Origin: Staphylococcus durrellii
Lineage (GTDB): Bacteria; Bacillota; Bacilli; Staphylococcales; Staphylococcaceae
Assembly: GCF_015594545.1 (NCBI RefSeq)
Contig: NZ_JADIIO010000001.1
Coordinates: 1,550,001-1,614,000, forward strand
Length of the DNA stretch: 64,000 nucleotides
Direction of reading: 5' to 3'
Positions within the stretch are counted from its first letter, which is position 1. Each line of letters starts with the position of its first letter. The position numbers were made by a program, and so were the translations under genes. Below the pieces are notes generated by a model. The model had not been told where the DNA came from and did no database searches. It worked only from the letters and a program-made list of their open reading frames with translations. Positions 9,502-18,294 of the stretch are shown here, piece after piece.

Positions 9502-12111
9502 ATGTTAAGCCGCTTTTGGTCTAATAAGTTATCGCGCTTTTTATGTATTTTATTTATGGGGGTAACAGTCGCTGCTATAATTTTCGTACCGTACATCGTT
9601 AGGTATTATAAAGACGGTATAATTTTTAGTGGTAACGGGGATGGCGTAAGACAAATGATGCCATTTCAAATGTATCTTTATCACCACTTCATTCATTTTA
9701 ATAGCTTTTATGACCATTCATTCGGAATCGGTGGCGATTATATAAAAGATCTTTCTTATTATTACTCGACGTCACCTTTAACTTATATTAATTTTATTGT
9801 TATTTGGATATGTAGCCAATTATTTCATCTTAATCCAAATAGCATTATGTTTTGGCCTGGAAATCAATTAATCTTATCTTTTGTTAAAACTGTAATAACA
9901 TTTACACTGGCTTTTTATTATTTTCATTATTTACGTTTTAAGAAGTCTGCTACCTTTATTGCAGCTCTTTTATATAGTGGTTCAACGATAGTCATTTATT
10001 TTAATTTCACTTGGTCTTTTTATGGTGATTTATTAATATTTTTACCTTTGTCATTGTTGGCTATGGAACGTTATTTCAAAGAGAAAAAACTAGGTATGTT
10101 TATTTTTGCGATAGCACTTACGCTATTTTCAAATTTTTATTTTAGTTATTTTGAAGCACTTGTCTTACTAGCATATTTTGCTTATAGAGTTATATGGGCA
10201 CACAAAGATGATATTGTAAAGAAATGGCAAAAAATATATACATTGGTCATAGCTACTATATTAAGCCTATTATCTGCAATTTTGGGCTTCTATACCGGCG
10301 TTTCGTCATTCTTTGCAAATAACCGTAAAGATAATCCTGATTTTCATATACAAGCCCTTACAGATTTTGAACGTCAAACACATTTTTTCTCTAATGGTTT
10401 TTATATTACTGTAACAATATTTGCCGTAGTAGCATTATTGTCGTTTCAATTATATCGATATTACTATTATCGTTTATTCGCAATTATGACTTGGTTAATG
10501 TTAATAGGTTCATTAACACCTTATTTCGATAGTTTGTTTAACGGGTTTTCGACACCTGAAAGACGTTGGATTTATGTCTTTGCTCTAACGACAGGTGCAT
10601 TAGTTGGTTTATTTATACACCATTTAAAAGAGATAACTTTACGAGCTTATTTCATGGCAAGTATACCTGTAGTAATAATGATAATAAGCGCTAATATATT
10701 GATTAAACACGAAAAACTTACATGGATGTACATATGCCTTACAATTATGATAGTCATTGGTTCGATAATTGCCCGCAAACACTTATTAAATAAGCACTGG
10801 CCAATTGCATTAGTAGTTATATTATTTATGGTGCAACAAGCTGTTTTAGTTAACAACCATAGCGACAACAATTTAAAAAAATATGAAACGACTTTTTCGG
10901 AATTAAAAAGCCCTAAATACTATAATAGTACAATCGCTAAATCGATTAATAAAATAAATGAATCACATCGGCACAATCCATTTAATAGAATAGATTATAT
11001 GTCTAAATTTTCACTTAATACACCTTTGATTTATCATTTTAATGGGATTTTATTATATTCTAGTATTTTTGATGGTAATCTATTACATTATTATGATAAA
11101 ACCATGCAAATTAATATGCCTACAGATACAAATAGTACGTATCGCTTATTATCAAATCGCGCTAATTTAATGGCATTATGGAACGTTAAAGATCGTATCA
11201 AAAAGTCTAACGACAAAAATTTACCTTATGGGTTCAAAGTTACTGATAAGATTACACCAAACAAAAGGGCTCAATTCATACACAGTAAAAATACGATTGA
11301 TTATCCGAGTGCGCATATTACGAATAAGGTCTATAACACGCATGACTTAAATTCACCTTTAGACAGAGAACAAGCAATGTTACAAGGCGTAACTTTAACG
11401 GACAATCACAAGTCAAATACTAACTTTAAGCCGAATAAAAATTTATTATCTTCGGCACAAGCCTCTTATATAAATGCACATAAAACTAGCAATGATACAT
11501 TGATAGTTACTAAAAATAATGGTGGTATTCAATATAAGCTACCTTCACATCTAGCTCATAAATATAAAGACATGTATATTTCAATGGACCTAGTATTACG
11601 AGCACCTGATAAACGACATAAGATAGCTGTAAATGAATATTCTCAACAACGAAAAGAACTCACATATAAATATCGACGCGTAGTAAAACCGGTCACAATC
11701 AGAGTAAAAGCGAATGAAAACTTAAACCTTAAACTACCTAAAGGTAAATACAACTATAAAATACACGGTATTTATGGTGAAGATTATAAAACATTACGTA
11801 CAAGCGCAAAATCACTCGATAAGATTAATGTCTCGCAACAACGTAATGGTTATACACTAACTAACAATCAAAGACGTAAAGGTTATATTGTACTTCCAAT
11901 TCCTTTCAGAGAGGGTATGAAAGCTACTGCATATGGGAAAACTATCCCTGTTATGAAAGGAAATGGCATAATGACTGTGATACATGCCAAACATGGCGAA
12001 CAACAAATTAAACTTACTTATCAACCACCACTGCTATGGCCTTTAATTTGTATTAGTATTATTGGCATAGTATCTAGTGTCTTATTTGCAAAATGGGTGA
12101 AACGACATTAA
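9502..12111 (+). CDS. YfhO-family multi-spanning membrane protein (second copy)
   Basis: Paralogue of the gene just upstream, 869 residues, with the same plan: many N-terminal membrane helices, a large extracytoplasmic domain, one C-terminal helix (PLICISIIGIVSSVLF). Shared signatures are GDGVRQMMPFQM and GIGGDYIKDLSYYYST near the N-terminus, STPERRWIY mid-protein, and YGEDYKTLRT near the C-terminus. The ATG at 9502 is chosen because AGGAG lies six bases upstream; a TTG two codons earlier abuts that site. It is probably cotranscribed with the first copy and ends in a strong terminator. Different substrates for the two copies are possible but unproven. Confidence 0.88.
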   Translation: MLSRFWSNKLSRFLCILFMGVTVAAIIFVPYIVRYYKDGIIFSGNGDGVRQMMPFQMYLYHHFIHFNSFYDHSFGIGGDYIKDLSYYYSTSPLTYINFIVIWICSQLFHLNPNSIMFWPGNQLILSFVKTVITFTLAFYYFHYLRFKKSATFIAALLYSGSTIVIYFNFTWSFYGDLLIFLPLSLLAMERYFKEKKLGMFIFAIALTLFSNFYFSYFEALVLLAYFAYRVIWAHKDDIVKKWQKIYTLVIATILSLLSAILGFYTGVSSFFANNRKDNPDFHIQALTDFERQTHFFSNGFYITVTIFAVVALLSFQLYRYYYYRLFAIMTWLMLIGSLTPYFDSLFNGFSTPERRWIYVFALTTGALVGLFIHHLKEITLRAYFMASIPVVIMIISANILIKHEKLTWMYICLTIMIVIGSIIARKHLLNKHWPIALVVILFMVQQAVLVNNHSDNNLKKYETTFSELKSPKYYNSTIAKSINKINESHRHNPFNRIDYMSKFSLNTPLIYHFNGILLYSSIFDGNLLHYYDKTMQINMPTDTNSTYRLLSNRANLMALWNVKDRIKKSNDKNLPYGFKVTDKITPNKRAQFIHSKNTIDYPSAHITNKVYNTHDLNSPLDREQAMLQGVTLTDNHKSNTNFKPNKNLLSSAQASYINAHKTSNDTLIVTKNNGGIQYKLPSHLAHKYKDMYISMDLVLRAPDKRHKIAVNEYSQQRKELTYKYRRVVKPVTIRVKANENLNLKLPKGKYNYKIHGIYGEDYKTLRTSAKSLDKINVSQQRNGYTLTNNQRRKGYIVLPIPFREGMKATAYGKTIPVMKGNGIMTVIHAKHGEQQIKLTYQPPLLWPLICISIIGIVSSVLFAKWVKRH

Positions 12112-12113
12112 TT

Positions 12114-12151
12114 AAAAGCACTGTTGCTATCTGTATAGCAACAGTGCTTTT
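12114..12151 (+). terminator. Terminator after the YfhO pair
   Basis: A 17 bp perfect inverted repeat (AAAAGCACTGTTGCTAT and complement) with a CTGT loop lies three bases past the stop, ending in a T tract. It has A and T tracts on both sides, so it could also act on the minus strand. Confidence 0.85.
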
Positions 12152-12172
12152 TAATAGTAAAAAGATATAAAA

Positions 12173-12200
12173 AAAAGAGCCTTAAAACTAAGGCTCTTTT
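12173..12200 (-). terminator. Terminator after rplS
   Basis: The stem AAAAGAGCCTTA/TAAGGCTCTTTT has a four-base loop and is followed on the minus strand by a T run, 17 bp beyond the rplS stop. Confidence 0.85.
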
Positions 12201-12217
12201 GCTTGTAGAAAAGCTGA

Positions 12218-12568
12218 TTAACGAATTTCTGGAATTCTAGCAGCTTTACCACGTAAATTACGTAAGTAGTATAATTTAGCACGACGTACTTTACCGCGAC
12301 GTTTAACTTCGATTTTTTCGATTTTAGGAGTGTGTAATGGGAAAGTTCTTTCCACACCAACACCTGAAGAAATTTTACGTACAGTGAAAGTTTCTGAAAT
12401 GCCTCCACCACGACGTTTAATTACTACACCTTCGAATACTTGGATACGTTCGCGCGTACCTTCAATAATACGTACGTGTACTCTTAAAGAGTCACCTGCA
12501 CGGAAAGAAGGTAAATCAGTGCGTAGTTGTGATTTAGTTACTGCTTCAATCAATTTGTGATTAGTCAT
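12218..12568 (-). CDS. rplS: 50S ribosomal protein L19
   Basis: Ribosomal protein at the 30S-50S interface. The 116-residue protein begins [20 protein letters not shown] and contains [28 protein letters not shown] and [19 protein letters not shown], all hallmarks of bL19. A GAGAGAA ribosome-binding site precedes the ATG. It usually follows trmD directly, but here an acetyltransferase gene separates them. It has its own promoter, a possible autoregulatory leader and a terminator. Confidence 0.98.
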   Translation of the reverse strand: MTNHKLIEAVTKSQLRTDLPSFRAGDSLRVHVRIIEGTRERIQVFEGVVIKRRGGGISETFTVRKISSGVGVERTFPLHTPKIEKIEVKRRGKVRRAKLYYLRNLRGKAARIPEIR

Positions 12569-12652
12569 TTTCTATTCTCTCCTTCAACCTATGTTCTTGC
12601 CTAGACAAATATATAGCAGCGGATCATAGTGATTTTTCGTGTATCGCACACT
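12569..12652 (-). ncRNA. Candidate L19 leader (autoregulatory 5' UTR)
   Basis: The ~85-base leader between the predicted rplS promoter and the ATG contains a small GTGT/ACAC hairpin and a later CTAGGCAAGAACATAGG stretch that can pair with itself. Rfam describes an L19 leader in Bacilli at this position. The assignment is from position and partial structure only; a covariance-model search would decide. Confidence 0.4.
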
Positions 12653-12658
12653 TGAATT

Positions 12659-12687
12659 ATGTTAGCACATTGTTCGTCGTTTTTCAA
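12659..12687 (-). promoter_or_regulatory. rplS promoter
   Basis: On the minus strand TTGAAA (12682-12687) and TAACAT (12659-12664) are spaced 17 bp, about 90 bp before the rplS ATG. It would let rplS be expressed independently of trmD despite the inserted gene. Confidence 0.5.
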
Positions 12688-12752
12688 TTAGTTTTTAAAT
12701 TTCTAGACGAAACAATGTAAATCAATTTTTAAAATCATAATAGTAATTAAAA

Positions 12753-13151
12753 CTATTCATCCGATGATTTTCTAAAGCCATAAAACGGTCTAAATTTATG
12801 TTTTTCATAATATGCAGCCGAACTTTTTGTAGCCAATAGTTCAATTCTAGTTGTGGGATATTGTCGATGTGCTTTATTTATTAAAGCTCGCCCCAACCCA
12901 TTACTTCTATACGACATTTTAACAAGTAATTCACATATAAATAAAGTTATAAATTGATCTGTAATTGTTCTAATATAGCCTAGCACATTACTTTCATTAT
13001 CTACAGCAACATATGCATTTGACTGATTTAAAGCATTTTTAAACGTTGCTTTATATTCAACAAGATTATGCCAGCCTTCTTCACTGTTTAATTTATTAAT
13101 TTCATCAAAATATTTATCGTCGTAAGGTACTATATTGAAGTCTATTACCAT
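12753..13151 (-). CDS. GNAT-family N-acetyltransferase
   Basis: A 132-residue protein of the GNAT fold, which transfers acetyl from acetyl-CoA to an amine. The acetyl-CoA-binding motif A is RSNGLGRALINKAH near residues 82-95, preceded by the strand IRTITDQFITLFICELLV and followed by the C-terminal ATKSSAAYYEKHKFRPFYGF typical of small GNATs. The substrate cannot be told. It sits between trmD and rplS, which are normally neighbours, so it looks like an insertion in a conserved ribosomal operon. Only a weak AGGGTG site precedes the ATG. Confidence 0.82.
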   Translation of the reverse strand: MVIDFNIVPYDDKYFDEINKLNSEEGWHNLVEYKATFKNALNQSNAYVAVDNESNVLGYIRTITDQFITLFICELLVKMSYRSNGLGRALINKAHRQYPTTRIELLATKSSAAYYEKHKFRPFYGFRKSSDE

Positions 13152-13177
13152 TGTCGTTTCACCCTAAATATTTGATA

Positions 13178-13912
13178 TTACTTAGATGACTGATTTTTAT
13201 AATTTTCGATTACTTTTTTATCTGACTGTGTAAGCTCATAATGTTCTAATAAGTCAGGACGCTTATCGTATGTTCTAATAATCTTTTGTTCATGTCTCCA
13301 ACGTTCAATATTGGCATGGTTTCCAGATAATAGAACGTCTGGCACTTTATAGTTTTTAAATTCTCTTGGTCGTGTATATTGTGGGAATTCTAATAATCCA
13401 TCTTGGAATGAATCATCTTCATGTGATTGTTGATTCCCTAGCACACCTGGTATAAGTCTGACGATTGCATCTGTCATGGTCATAGCAGGCAGTTCACCGC
13501 CAGTTAATACGTAATCACCCATAGATATCTCATCGGTAACGAGATGTTCCCTAATACGTTCATCATAGCCCTCATAATGCCCGCAAATAAAGACGAGATG
13601 TTCAGCCTCACTTAACTCTTGCGCAATTTCCTGACTAAATGGTCTCCCTTGCGGACACATTAATATAACGCGTGTATTTTCGTTATGTTCTATTGATTCC
13701 ATTGCATTAAAGACAGGTTCAGGTTTTAACACCATACCTTGTCCGCCTCCAAATGGATAATCATCAACTTGCTGATGTTTATTTTGTGCGAAGTCCCTAA
13801 AATTAATCGTATTAACAGACAGTACATTTTTATCCTGCGCTCTTTTTAAAATTGAATGATTTAACACGCCATCAAACATTTCTGGAAATAATGTTAAGTA
13901 ATCTATTCGCAT
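13178..13912 (-). CDS. trmD: tRNA (guanine-N1)-methyltransferase
   Basis: SPOUT-class enzyme that makes m1G37 in tRNAs reading CNN codons, preventing +1 frameshifts. The 244-residue protein has [15 protein letters not shown] at the start, [14 protein letters not shown] near 56, [11 protein letters not shown] near 110, and the knot segment [17 protein letters not shown] near 131. Its ATG shares one base with the rimM stop (TAATG), so translation is coupled. Confidence 0.98.
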   Translation of the reverse strand: MRIDYLTLFPEMFDGVLNHSILKRAQDKNVLSVNTINFRDFAQNKHQQVDDYPFGGGQGMVLKPEPVFNAMESIEHNENTRVILMCPQGRPFSQEIAQELSEAEHLVFICGHYEGYDERIREHLVTDEISMGDYVLTGGELPAMTMTDAIVRLIPGVLGNQQSHEDDSFQDGLLEFPQYTRPREFKNYKVPDVLLSGNHANIERWRHEQKIIRTYDKRPDLLEHYELTQSDKKVIENYKNQSSK

Positions 13913-14415
13913 TAATCTAACAGTCCTTCCATTGGAGTGATTACGATTTTTCTTCCTTCAACATCTACTGATTTTACAACATCAGCAATGTAAGGTATTA
14001 AATATTCTTTATCACCTTTAACCACCCAGACATCATTTGCGCCAGTTTCAAATATTTCTATCACTCGACCTATCGGTGTATCTTGTTCATCGAACATTGT
14101 ACAACCTATAATATCGGAATAATAATATTCATGTTCAGCTAATTCAATTTCTTCATGTTCACGTTCTTGAAGTAACACTTCATTTTTTAAATATTCAATG
14201 TCATTAATATTATTAATACCTTCAAATTTCAACATATGAAAACCTTTATGAACTCGATACGAGGCGATAGTTAATTCTATATTTTCTCCGTTACGTTCAA
14301 TTGTCAGTACTTCTCCTGGTTGAAAACGGGTTTCAGTAAAATCGGAATTTGATTTTACTTTGACTTCCCCTTTAATTCCATGTGTATTTACTATAGTGCC
14401 AACTTCAACTTTCAT
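13912..14415 (-). CDS. rimM: 16S rRNA processing protein RimM
   Basis: Assembly factor for the 30S head that binds ribosomal protein S19. The 167-residue protein begins [20 protein letters not shown]. It has the N-terminal beta-barrel followed by a PRC-barrel domain starting near [11 protein letters not shown] (residues ~96-106). It overlaps trmD by one base. A roughly 300 bp repeat-bearing gap separates it from rpsP, so the two may not share a transcript. Confidence 0.97.
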   Translation of the reverse strand: MKVEVGTIVNTHGIKGEVKVKSNSDFTETRFQPGEVLTIERNGENIELTIASYRVHKGFHMLKFEGINNINDIEYLKNEVLLQEREHEEIELAEHEYYYSDIIGCTMFDEQDTPIGRVIEIFETGANDVWVVKGDKEYLIPYIADVVKSVDVEGRKIVITPMEGLLD

Positions 14416-14520
14416 ATTTTTTCCTCCGTAAATAAACGCTGTATATTCAAGTACATTTTAATAAAATAATCATGTAAATTATACCATTATGTTAAAACTT
14501 TGAATATGTACTATATATAA

Positions 14521-14695
14521 AATAAAGAGATTGGGACAGAAATCTGATTTTTATAAAAATTTTATAGTCCCAACCCGGTAATGATGATTTGAGTAGAAAG
14601 AGCTTGATCCAAACGTATTTTCAATTCAATCATCTACTGACAATATAAAAATAGAGTCTGAAGACAATATAATGTCCCAGACTCCTATTTATTAC
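14521..14695. repeat. Staphylococcal intergenic hairpin element (two stems)
   Basis: This stretch of the 294 bp rimM-rpsP gap has two hairpins. One is TTGGGAC...GTCCCAA at about 14531-14575. The other is GAGTCTG...CAGACTC at about 14652-14684, followed on the minus strand by TATTTTTAT, so it probably terminates rpsP. The phrase GGGACAGAAATCTGAT resembles a dispersed intergenic element I recall from staphylococcal genomes. No gene was found here. Confidence 0.55.
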
Positions 14696-14709
14696 TAGTT
14701 GAAATCAAC

Positions 14710-14976
14710 TTATTTTTGTTCGTCGAATTTTTTCAAGATGCCTTCTCTTGATAAAATGTTACGTACTGTGTCAGTTGGTTTCGCACCATTTTTTAACCAT
14801 TTAAGAGCTAACTCTTCGTCGATTTTAACTTCAGGTGCATTTACATTGTTAGGGTTGTAAGTACCAACTTGTTCGATGTTACGACCATCACGTGGCGCGC
14901 GAGCATCAGCTGCTACAATACGGTAAAATGGGTTTCTTTTAGAACCTAAACGTGTTAAACGTAATTTAACTGCCAT
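14710..14976 (-). CDS. rpsP: 30S ribosomal protein S16
   Basis: Small-subunit ribosomal protein needed for 30S assembly. The 88-residue protein begins [20 protein letters not shown] and has the DARAPRDGR and TYNP motifs of bS16. A GGAGAG ribosome-binding site lies before the ATG. A strong promoter precedes it and a hairpin follows, so it may be largely monocistronic here. Confidence 0.98.
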   Translation of the reverse strand: MAVKLRLTRLGSKRNPFYRIVAADARAPRDGRNIEQVGTYNPNNVNAPEVKIDEELALKWLKNGAKPTDTVRNILSREGILKKFDEQK

Positions 14977-15026
14977 AATTATTTCTCTCCTTTAAATCTT
15001 TAATGTTTTATTTTTCCACAAGCAAT

Positions 15027-15055
15027 AATATAACAGTTTCCAATTACTTTGTAAA
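15027..15055 (-). promoter_or_regulatory. rpsP promoter
   Basis: On the minus strand TTTACA (15050-15055) and TATATT (15027-15032) are separated by 17 bp, about 50 bp before the rpsP ATG. Confidence 0.65.
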
Positions 15056-15270
15056 GAGTTTTCTCTTTACCATTGCTCTAGATCTATTTTTAATTCGATA
15101 AATAATAACTAACGATACAAATTTTAGAGTTGTAAATTAGTATGAATTACATAGTAAGTAACAAGGATTTTATAATGAAGCCTCTCGGTGAAAACTAAAA
15201 TAATTATAATACTTTAATTTATATTGCTTCCCTTTATACCTAAACTTTTGAATATTCATTTTAATATCAC

Positions 15271-15313
15271 AAAATGGCAATTTCTATTTTATTCCACTAG
15301 AAATTGCCATTTT
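15271..15313 (-). terminator. Terminator after the ftsY-ylxM-ffh operon
   Basis: A perfect 16 bp inverted repeat (AAAATGGCAATTTCTA and complement, 11-base loop) lies about 60 bp beyond the ffh stop. The stem ends in TTTT on both strands, so it may work in either direction. Confidence 0.65.
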
Positions 15314-15375
15314 TCTGTTAATCAAAGGTATTTATTTAAAATCCTTACGTTAAATTGTTAGTACTTAAAAATGAG

Positions 15376-16743
15376 TTAGAATGGTAAGTTCATACCTTTC
15401 ATCATATTTTCCATTTGCTGACGTTTACCTTTTTTACCTTTACCGCCACCAGAAAATTGTTTCATCATTTTTTTCATTTCATTAAATTGTTTCATTAATC
15501 GATTGACTTCTTGTAAGCTACGTCCTGAACCATTAGCAATACGTTTTTTTCTAGAAACATTTAATGTGTTAGGATCGTTTCTCTCACTTGGAGTCATTGA
15601 TTGAATAATCGCCTTAATATGATCAATTTGTTTTTCACTCATATTCAAGTTATCTAGACCCTTCATTTTATTCATGCCTGGTATCATTTTCATAATATCA
15701 TCTAAAGGTCCTAAATTTTTAACTTGATCTAATTGTTCTAAAAAGTCATCTAGAGTGAATGATGATGAACGCATTTTTTGTTCTAAATCTTTAGCTTTAT
15801 CTTGGTCAACATCTTGTTGTGCTTTTTCGATTAAACTTAATACGTCACCCATTCCTAGAATTCTTGACGCCATACGTTCAGGATGGAATGGTTCTAAACC
15901 GTCTAATTTCTCACTCATACCAACGTACTTAATTGGTTTCTGAGTCACTGAACGAATAGATAATGCAGCGCCACCACGTGTATCTCCATCTAATTTAGTT
16001 AAAGTCACACCCGTTAATTCAAGTTGTTCATCAAATGATTGTGCAACATTAACAGCGTCTTGCCCAGTCATAGCATCGACTACAAGCATAATTTCGTTAG
16101 GCTTAGTAATCTCTTTAACGTCTTGCAACTCATTCATCAGCGCTTCATCAATGTGCAATCTACCTGCTGTATCAATAATAACAAAATCTAAATGTTCTTC
16201 TTTAGCATGTTTAATCGCATTATCGACGATTTGTTGGGGTTTTACTTGATCTCCTTCACTATAAACTGGGACATCAATTTGTTTACCAACAGTTTGAAGT
16301 TGATCAATCGCAGCCGGACGATAAATGTCGGCAGCAACTAACAAAGGTTTTTTGTTATAATTTTTGCGCATTAATAATGCCAATTTACCAGCAGTAGTTG
16401 TTTTACCAGCACCTTGTAAACCGACCATCATAACTACTGTAGGTGGTTTATTTGCCATCGTAATTGCACTATTTTCTCCACCCATAAGTTGAGTTAATTC
16501 TTCTTGTACAATTTTGATGACTTGTTGTCCAGGTGTTAAGGATTTCATTACATCTGAACCTAATGCTCGATCTGACACCGTTTTAACAAAGTCTTTAACT
16601 ACTTTAAAGTTAACGTCGGCTTCTAGTAAAGCCAATCTAACCTCACGCATCATCGTTTTGATGTCGGCTTCAGTTACTTTTCCTTTGCCTCGGATTTTTT
16701 GCATCGTCCCTTGTAAACGCTCGGACAATCCTTCAAACGCCAT
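15376..16743 (-). CDS. ffh: Signal recognition particle protein Ffh
   Basis: SRP GTPase that binds signal sequences of nascent membrane proteins and 4.5S/SRP RNA. The 455-residue protein has the N domain, then the P-loop GLQGAGKTTTAGKLA near residue 108, DTAGR near 190, TKLDGDTRGG near 247, and a methionine-rich M domain at the C-terminus ending MMKGMNLPF. It lies 17 bp downstream of ylxM, its usual partner, in the smc-ftsY-ylxM-ffh cluster. Confidence 0.98.
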   Translation of the reverse strand: MAFEGLSERLQGTMQKIRGKGKVTEADIKTMMREVRLALLEADVNFKVVKDFVKTVSDRALGSDVMKSLTPGQQVIKIVQEELTQLMGGENSAITMANKPPTVVMMVGLQGAGKTTTAGKLALLMRKNYNKKPLLVAADIYRPAAIDQLQTVGKQIDVPVYSEGDQVKPQQIVDNAIKHAKEEHLDFVIIDTAGRLHIDEALMNELQDVKEITKPNEIMLVVDAMTGQDAVNVAQSFDEQLELTGVTLTKLDGDTRGGAALSIRSVTQKPIKYVGMSEKLDGLEPFHPERMASRILGMGDVLSLIEKAQQDVDQDKAKDLEQKMRSSSFTLDDFLEQLDQVKNLGPLDDIMKMIPGMNKMKGLDNLNMSEKQIDHIKAIIQSMTPSERNDPNTLNVSRKKRIANGSGRSLQEVNRLMKQFNEMKKMMKQFSGGGKGKKGKRQQMENMMKGMNLPF

Positions 16744-16760
16744 ATCGATTCCCCTCCTTT

Positions 16761-17093
16761 TTAATCTATTTGTTCTAGTGTTTTAATTACTTCTAACACT
16801 TTTTCAGAATCATTTATATGTTGTTTAATTTCTTCGTATAATGCTGTTCTTTGCTCAAAGTTCTTATAAAGTCCTAGCTTAGCTTCATAGTCTTCTACTA
16901 AGTCGCCAGTTCTTCTTATATTATCATAAACTGCTTGTCGACTCACTTCAAAAGTATCAGCAATTTCACTCAATGAATAATCTTCTAAATAAAATAATTG
17001 TAAATAGTTACGTTGTTTTTCTGTTAATAATGCTTGATAAAAGTCAAAAAGATAATTCATGCGTAACGTTTTAACGAGATCATTTTGAGTCAT
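16761..17093 (-). CDS. ylxM: YlxM, SRP-associated helix-turn-helix protein
   Basis: Small (110-residue) DNA-binding-like protein conserved next to ffh; the Streptococcus homologue modulates the SRP pathway. The helix-turn-helix is [21 protein letters not shown] near residues 44-64, resembling sigma-factor region 4. The start is set at the ATG giving [16 protein letters not shown], which overlaps the ftsY stop by 14 bases and follows a GAGGG site. A methionine six codons earlier is open but lacks a good site. Confidence 0.93.
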   Translation of the reverse strand: MTQNDLVKTLRMNYLFDFYQALLTEKQRNYLQLFYLEDYSLSEIADTFEVSRQAVYDNIRRTGDLVEDYEAKLGLYKNFEQRTALYEEIKQHINDSEKVLEVIKTLEQID

Positions 17094-18294
17094 CTGGTGT
17101 GCCCTCTTCATTGTTTACTATATCTTCCTCTGTTGTGTCAGGGAGTTCATCAACATTTTCTTCTATCATATCGGCAAACAAGCCATAAACATAGCTTTCT
17201 GGATTAAATGGTTGTAAATCGTCTAATTTTTCACCTAAACCAACATACTTAACTGGAATGTGCAGTTCATTACGTATAGCTAATACAATACCACCTTTAG
17301 CCGTACCATCCAATTTAGTCAATACGATACCCGTCACATTAGTAACGTCTTTGAAAGAGCTTGCTTGAGATAAAGCGTTTTGACCCGTCGTTGCATCTAA
17401 ACATAATAATACTTCATGTGGTGCTTCAGGAATAGAACGACCGATTACTCGTTTTACTTTTTCTAATTCATTCATTAGATTAGCTTTGTTTTGCAATCTG
17501 CCTGCCGTATCACATATTAGTATATCGGCGCCTTTATTTTGTGCAGCGTTAATAGCATCGTACATAACCGCAGCTGGATCAGAACCTTCCGCTTGGCTTA
17601 CCACTTCTACACCTACGCGTTCACCCCAAACTTTAAGTTGTTCTATAGCACCAGCTCTAAATGTATCACCAGCAGCTAACATAACTTTTTTACCTTCAGA
17701 TTGATAGCGATGAGCTAATTTACCAATCGTCGTCGTTTTACCTACACCATTAACACCAACCATTAGAATAACATTTAACCTATCGTCTTCAAGATTCATG
17801 ACTTCTGAGTGCTCACTGTCTTGATGGTAAATTTCTACTATTTTTTCAACGATAACTTCCCGTAAATCTTCCGTTTCTTGAATGTTTCTACGACGTGCTT
17901 CATCACGTAATTCATCTACCAATTGCATAACAGTGTTAAAACCAACATCGGCAGTAATTAACATTTCTTCTAATGCTTCGAAGAAATCTTCATCTACTTT
18001 ACGATATTTAGAAATAAGGTTGTTTAGCTGTTCTTGGAAATTTTGACGAGATTTCTCTAATCCGGCTTTAAATTTAGCACCAAGTTGTTGCGCTTCTATT
18101 TCTTCAAAGTCTTCTATCGAAATCAAGCCATCTTCATCAAAATCTGCTTCTTTTAATTTTTTAGGGGTCTTTTTTGTTTTTTCCTCAGTCGATTCAACTT
18201 CATTTTCATCAGCAAAATTATGGTCGCGTTGATCTTGTTCTTCTTGTTGATCTGCACCTGAGAATTTATTTTTTAAGCGTTTAAAAAAACTCAT
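17080..18294 (-). CDS. ftsY: SRP receptor FtsY
   Basis: Membrane-associated GTPase receptor that takes ribosome-SRP complexes to the Sec translocon. The 404-residue protein has a charged, acidic N-terminal region (residues ~10-75) and an NG domain: [17 protein letters not shown] near 188, DTAGRLQNK near 272, [10 protein letters not shown] near 335. The ATG overlaps the smc stop by four bases, indicating coupled translation. Confidence 0.98.
   Translation of the reverse strand: MSFFKRLKNKFSGADQQEEQDQRDHNFADENEVESTEEKTKKTPKKLKEADFDEDGLISIEDFEEIEAQQLGAKFKAGLEKSRQNFQEQLNNLISKYRKVDEDFFEALEEMLITADVGFNTVMQLVDELRDEARRRNIQETEDLREVIVEKIVEIYHQDSEHSEVMNLEDDRLNVILMVGVNGVGKTTTIGKLAHRYQSEGKKVMLAAGDTFRAGAIEQLKVWGERVGVEVVSQAEGSDPAAVMYDAINAAQNKGADILICDTAGRLQNKANLMNELEKVKRVIGRSIPEAPHEVLLCLDATTGQNALSQASSFKDVTNVTGIVLTKLDGTAKGGIVLAIRNELHIPVKYVGLGEKLDDLQPFNPESYVYGLFADMIEENVDELPDTTEEDIVNNEEGTPDDSK

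Larger units (their letters stand above)
14977..15375. other. Intergenic gap rpsP-ffh
   Basis: A 399 bp stretch without a credible gene. It holds the rpsP promoter near its left end and a 16 bp perfect inverted repeat near its right end. The middle, about 15060-15270, is plain AT-rich sequence in which I see nothing. Confidence 0.6.

Noticed and set aside
14521-14695. CRISPR-like repeat interpretation of the hairpins
   Set aside because: There are only two different hairpins, no repeated units with spacers and no cas genes.
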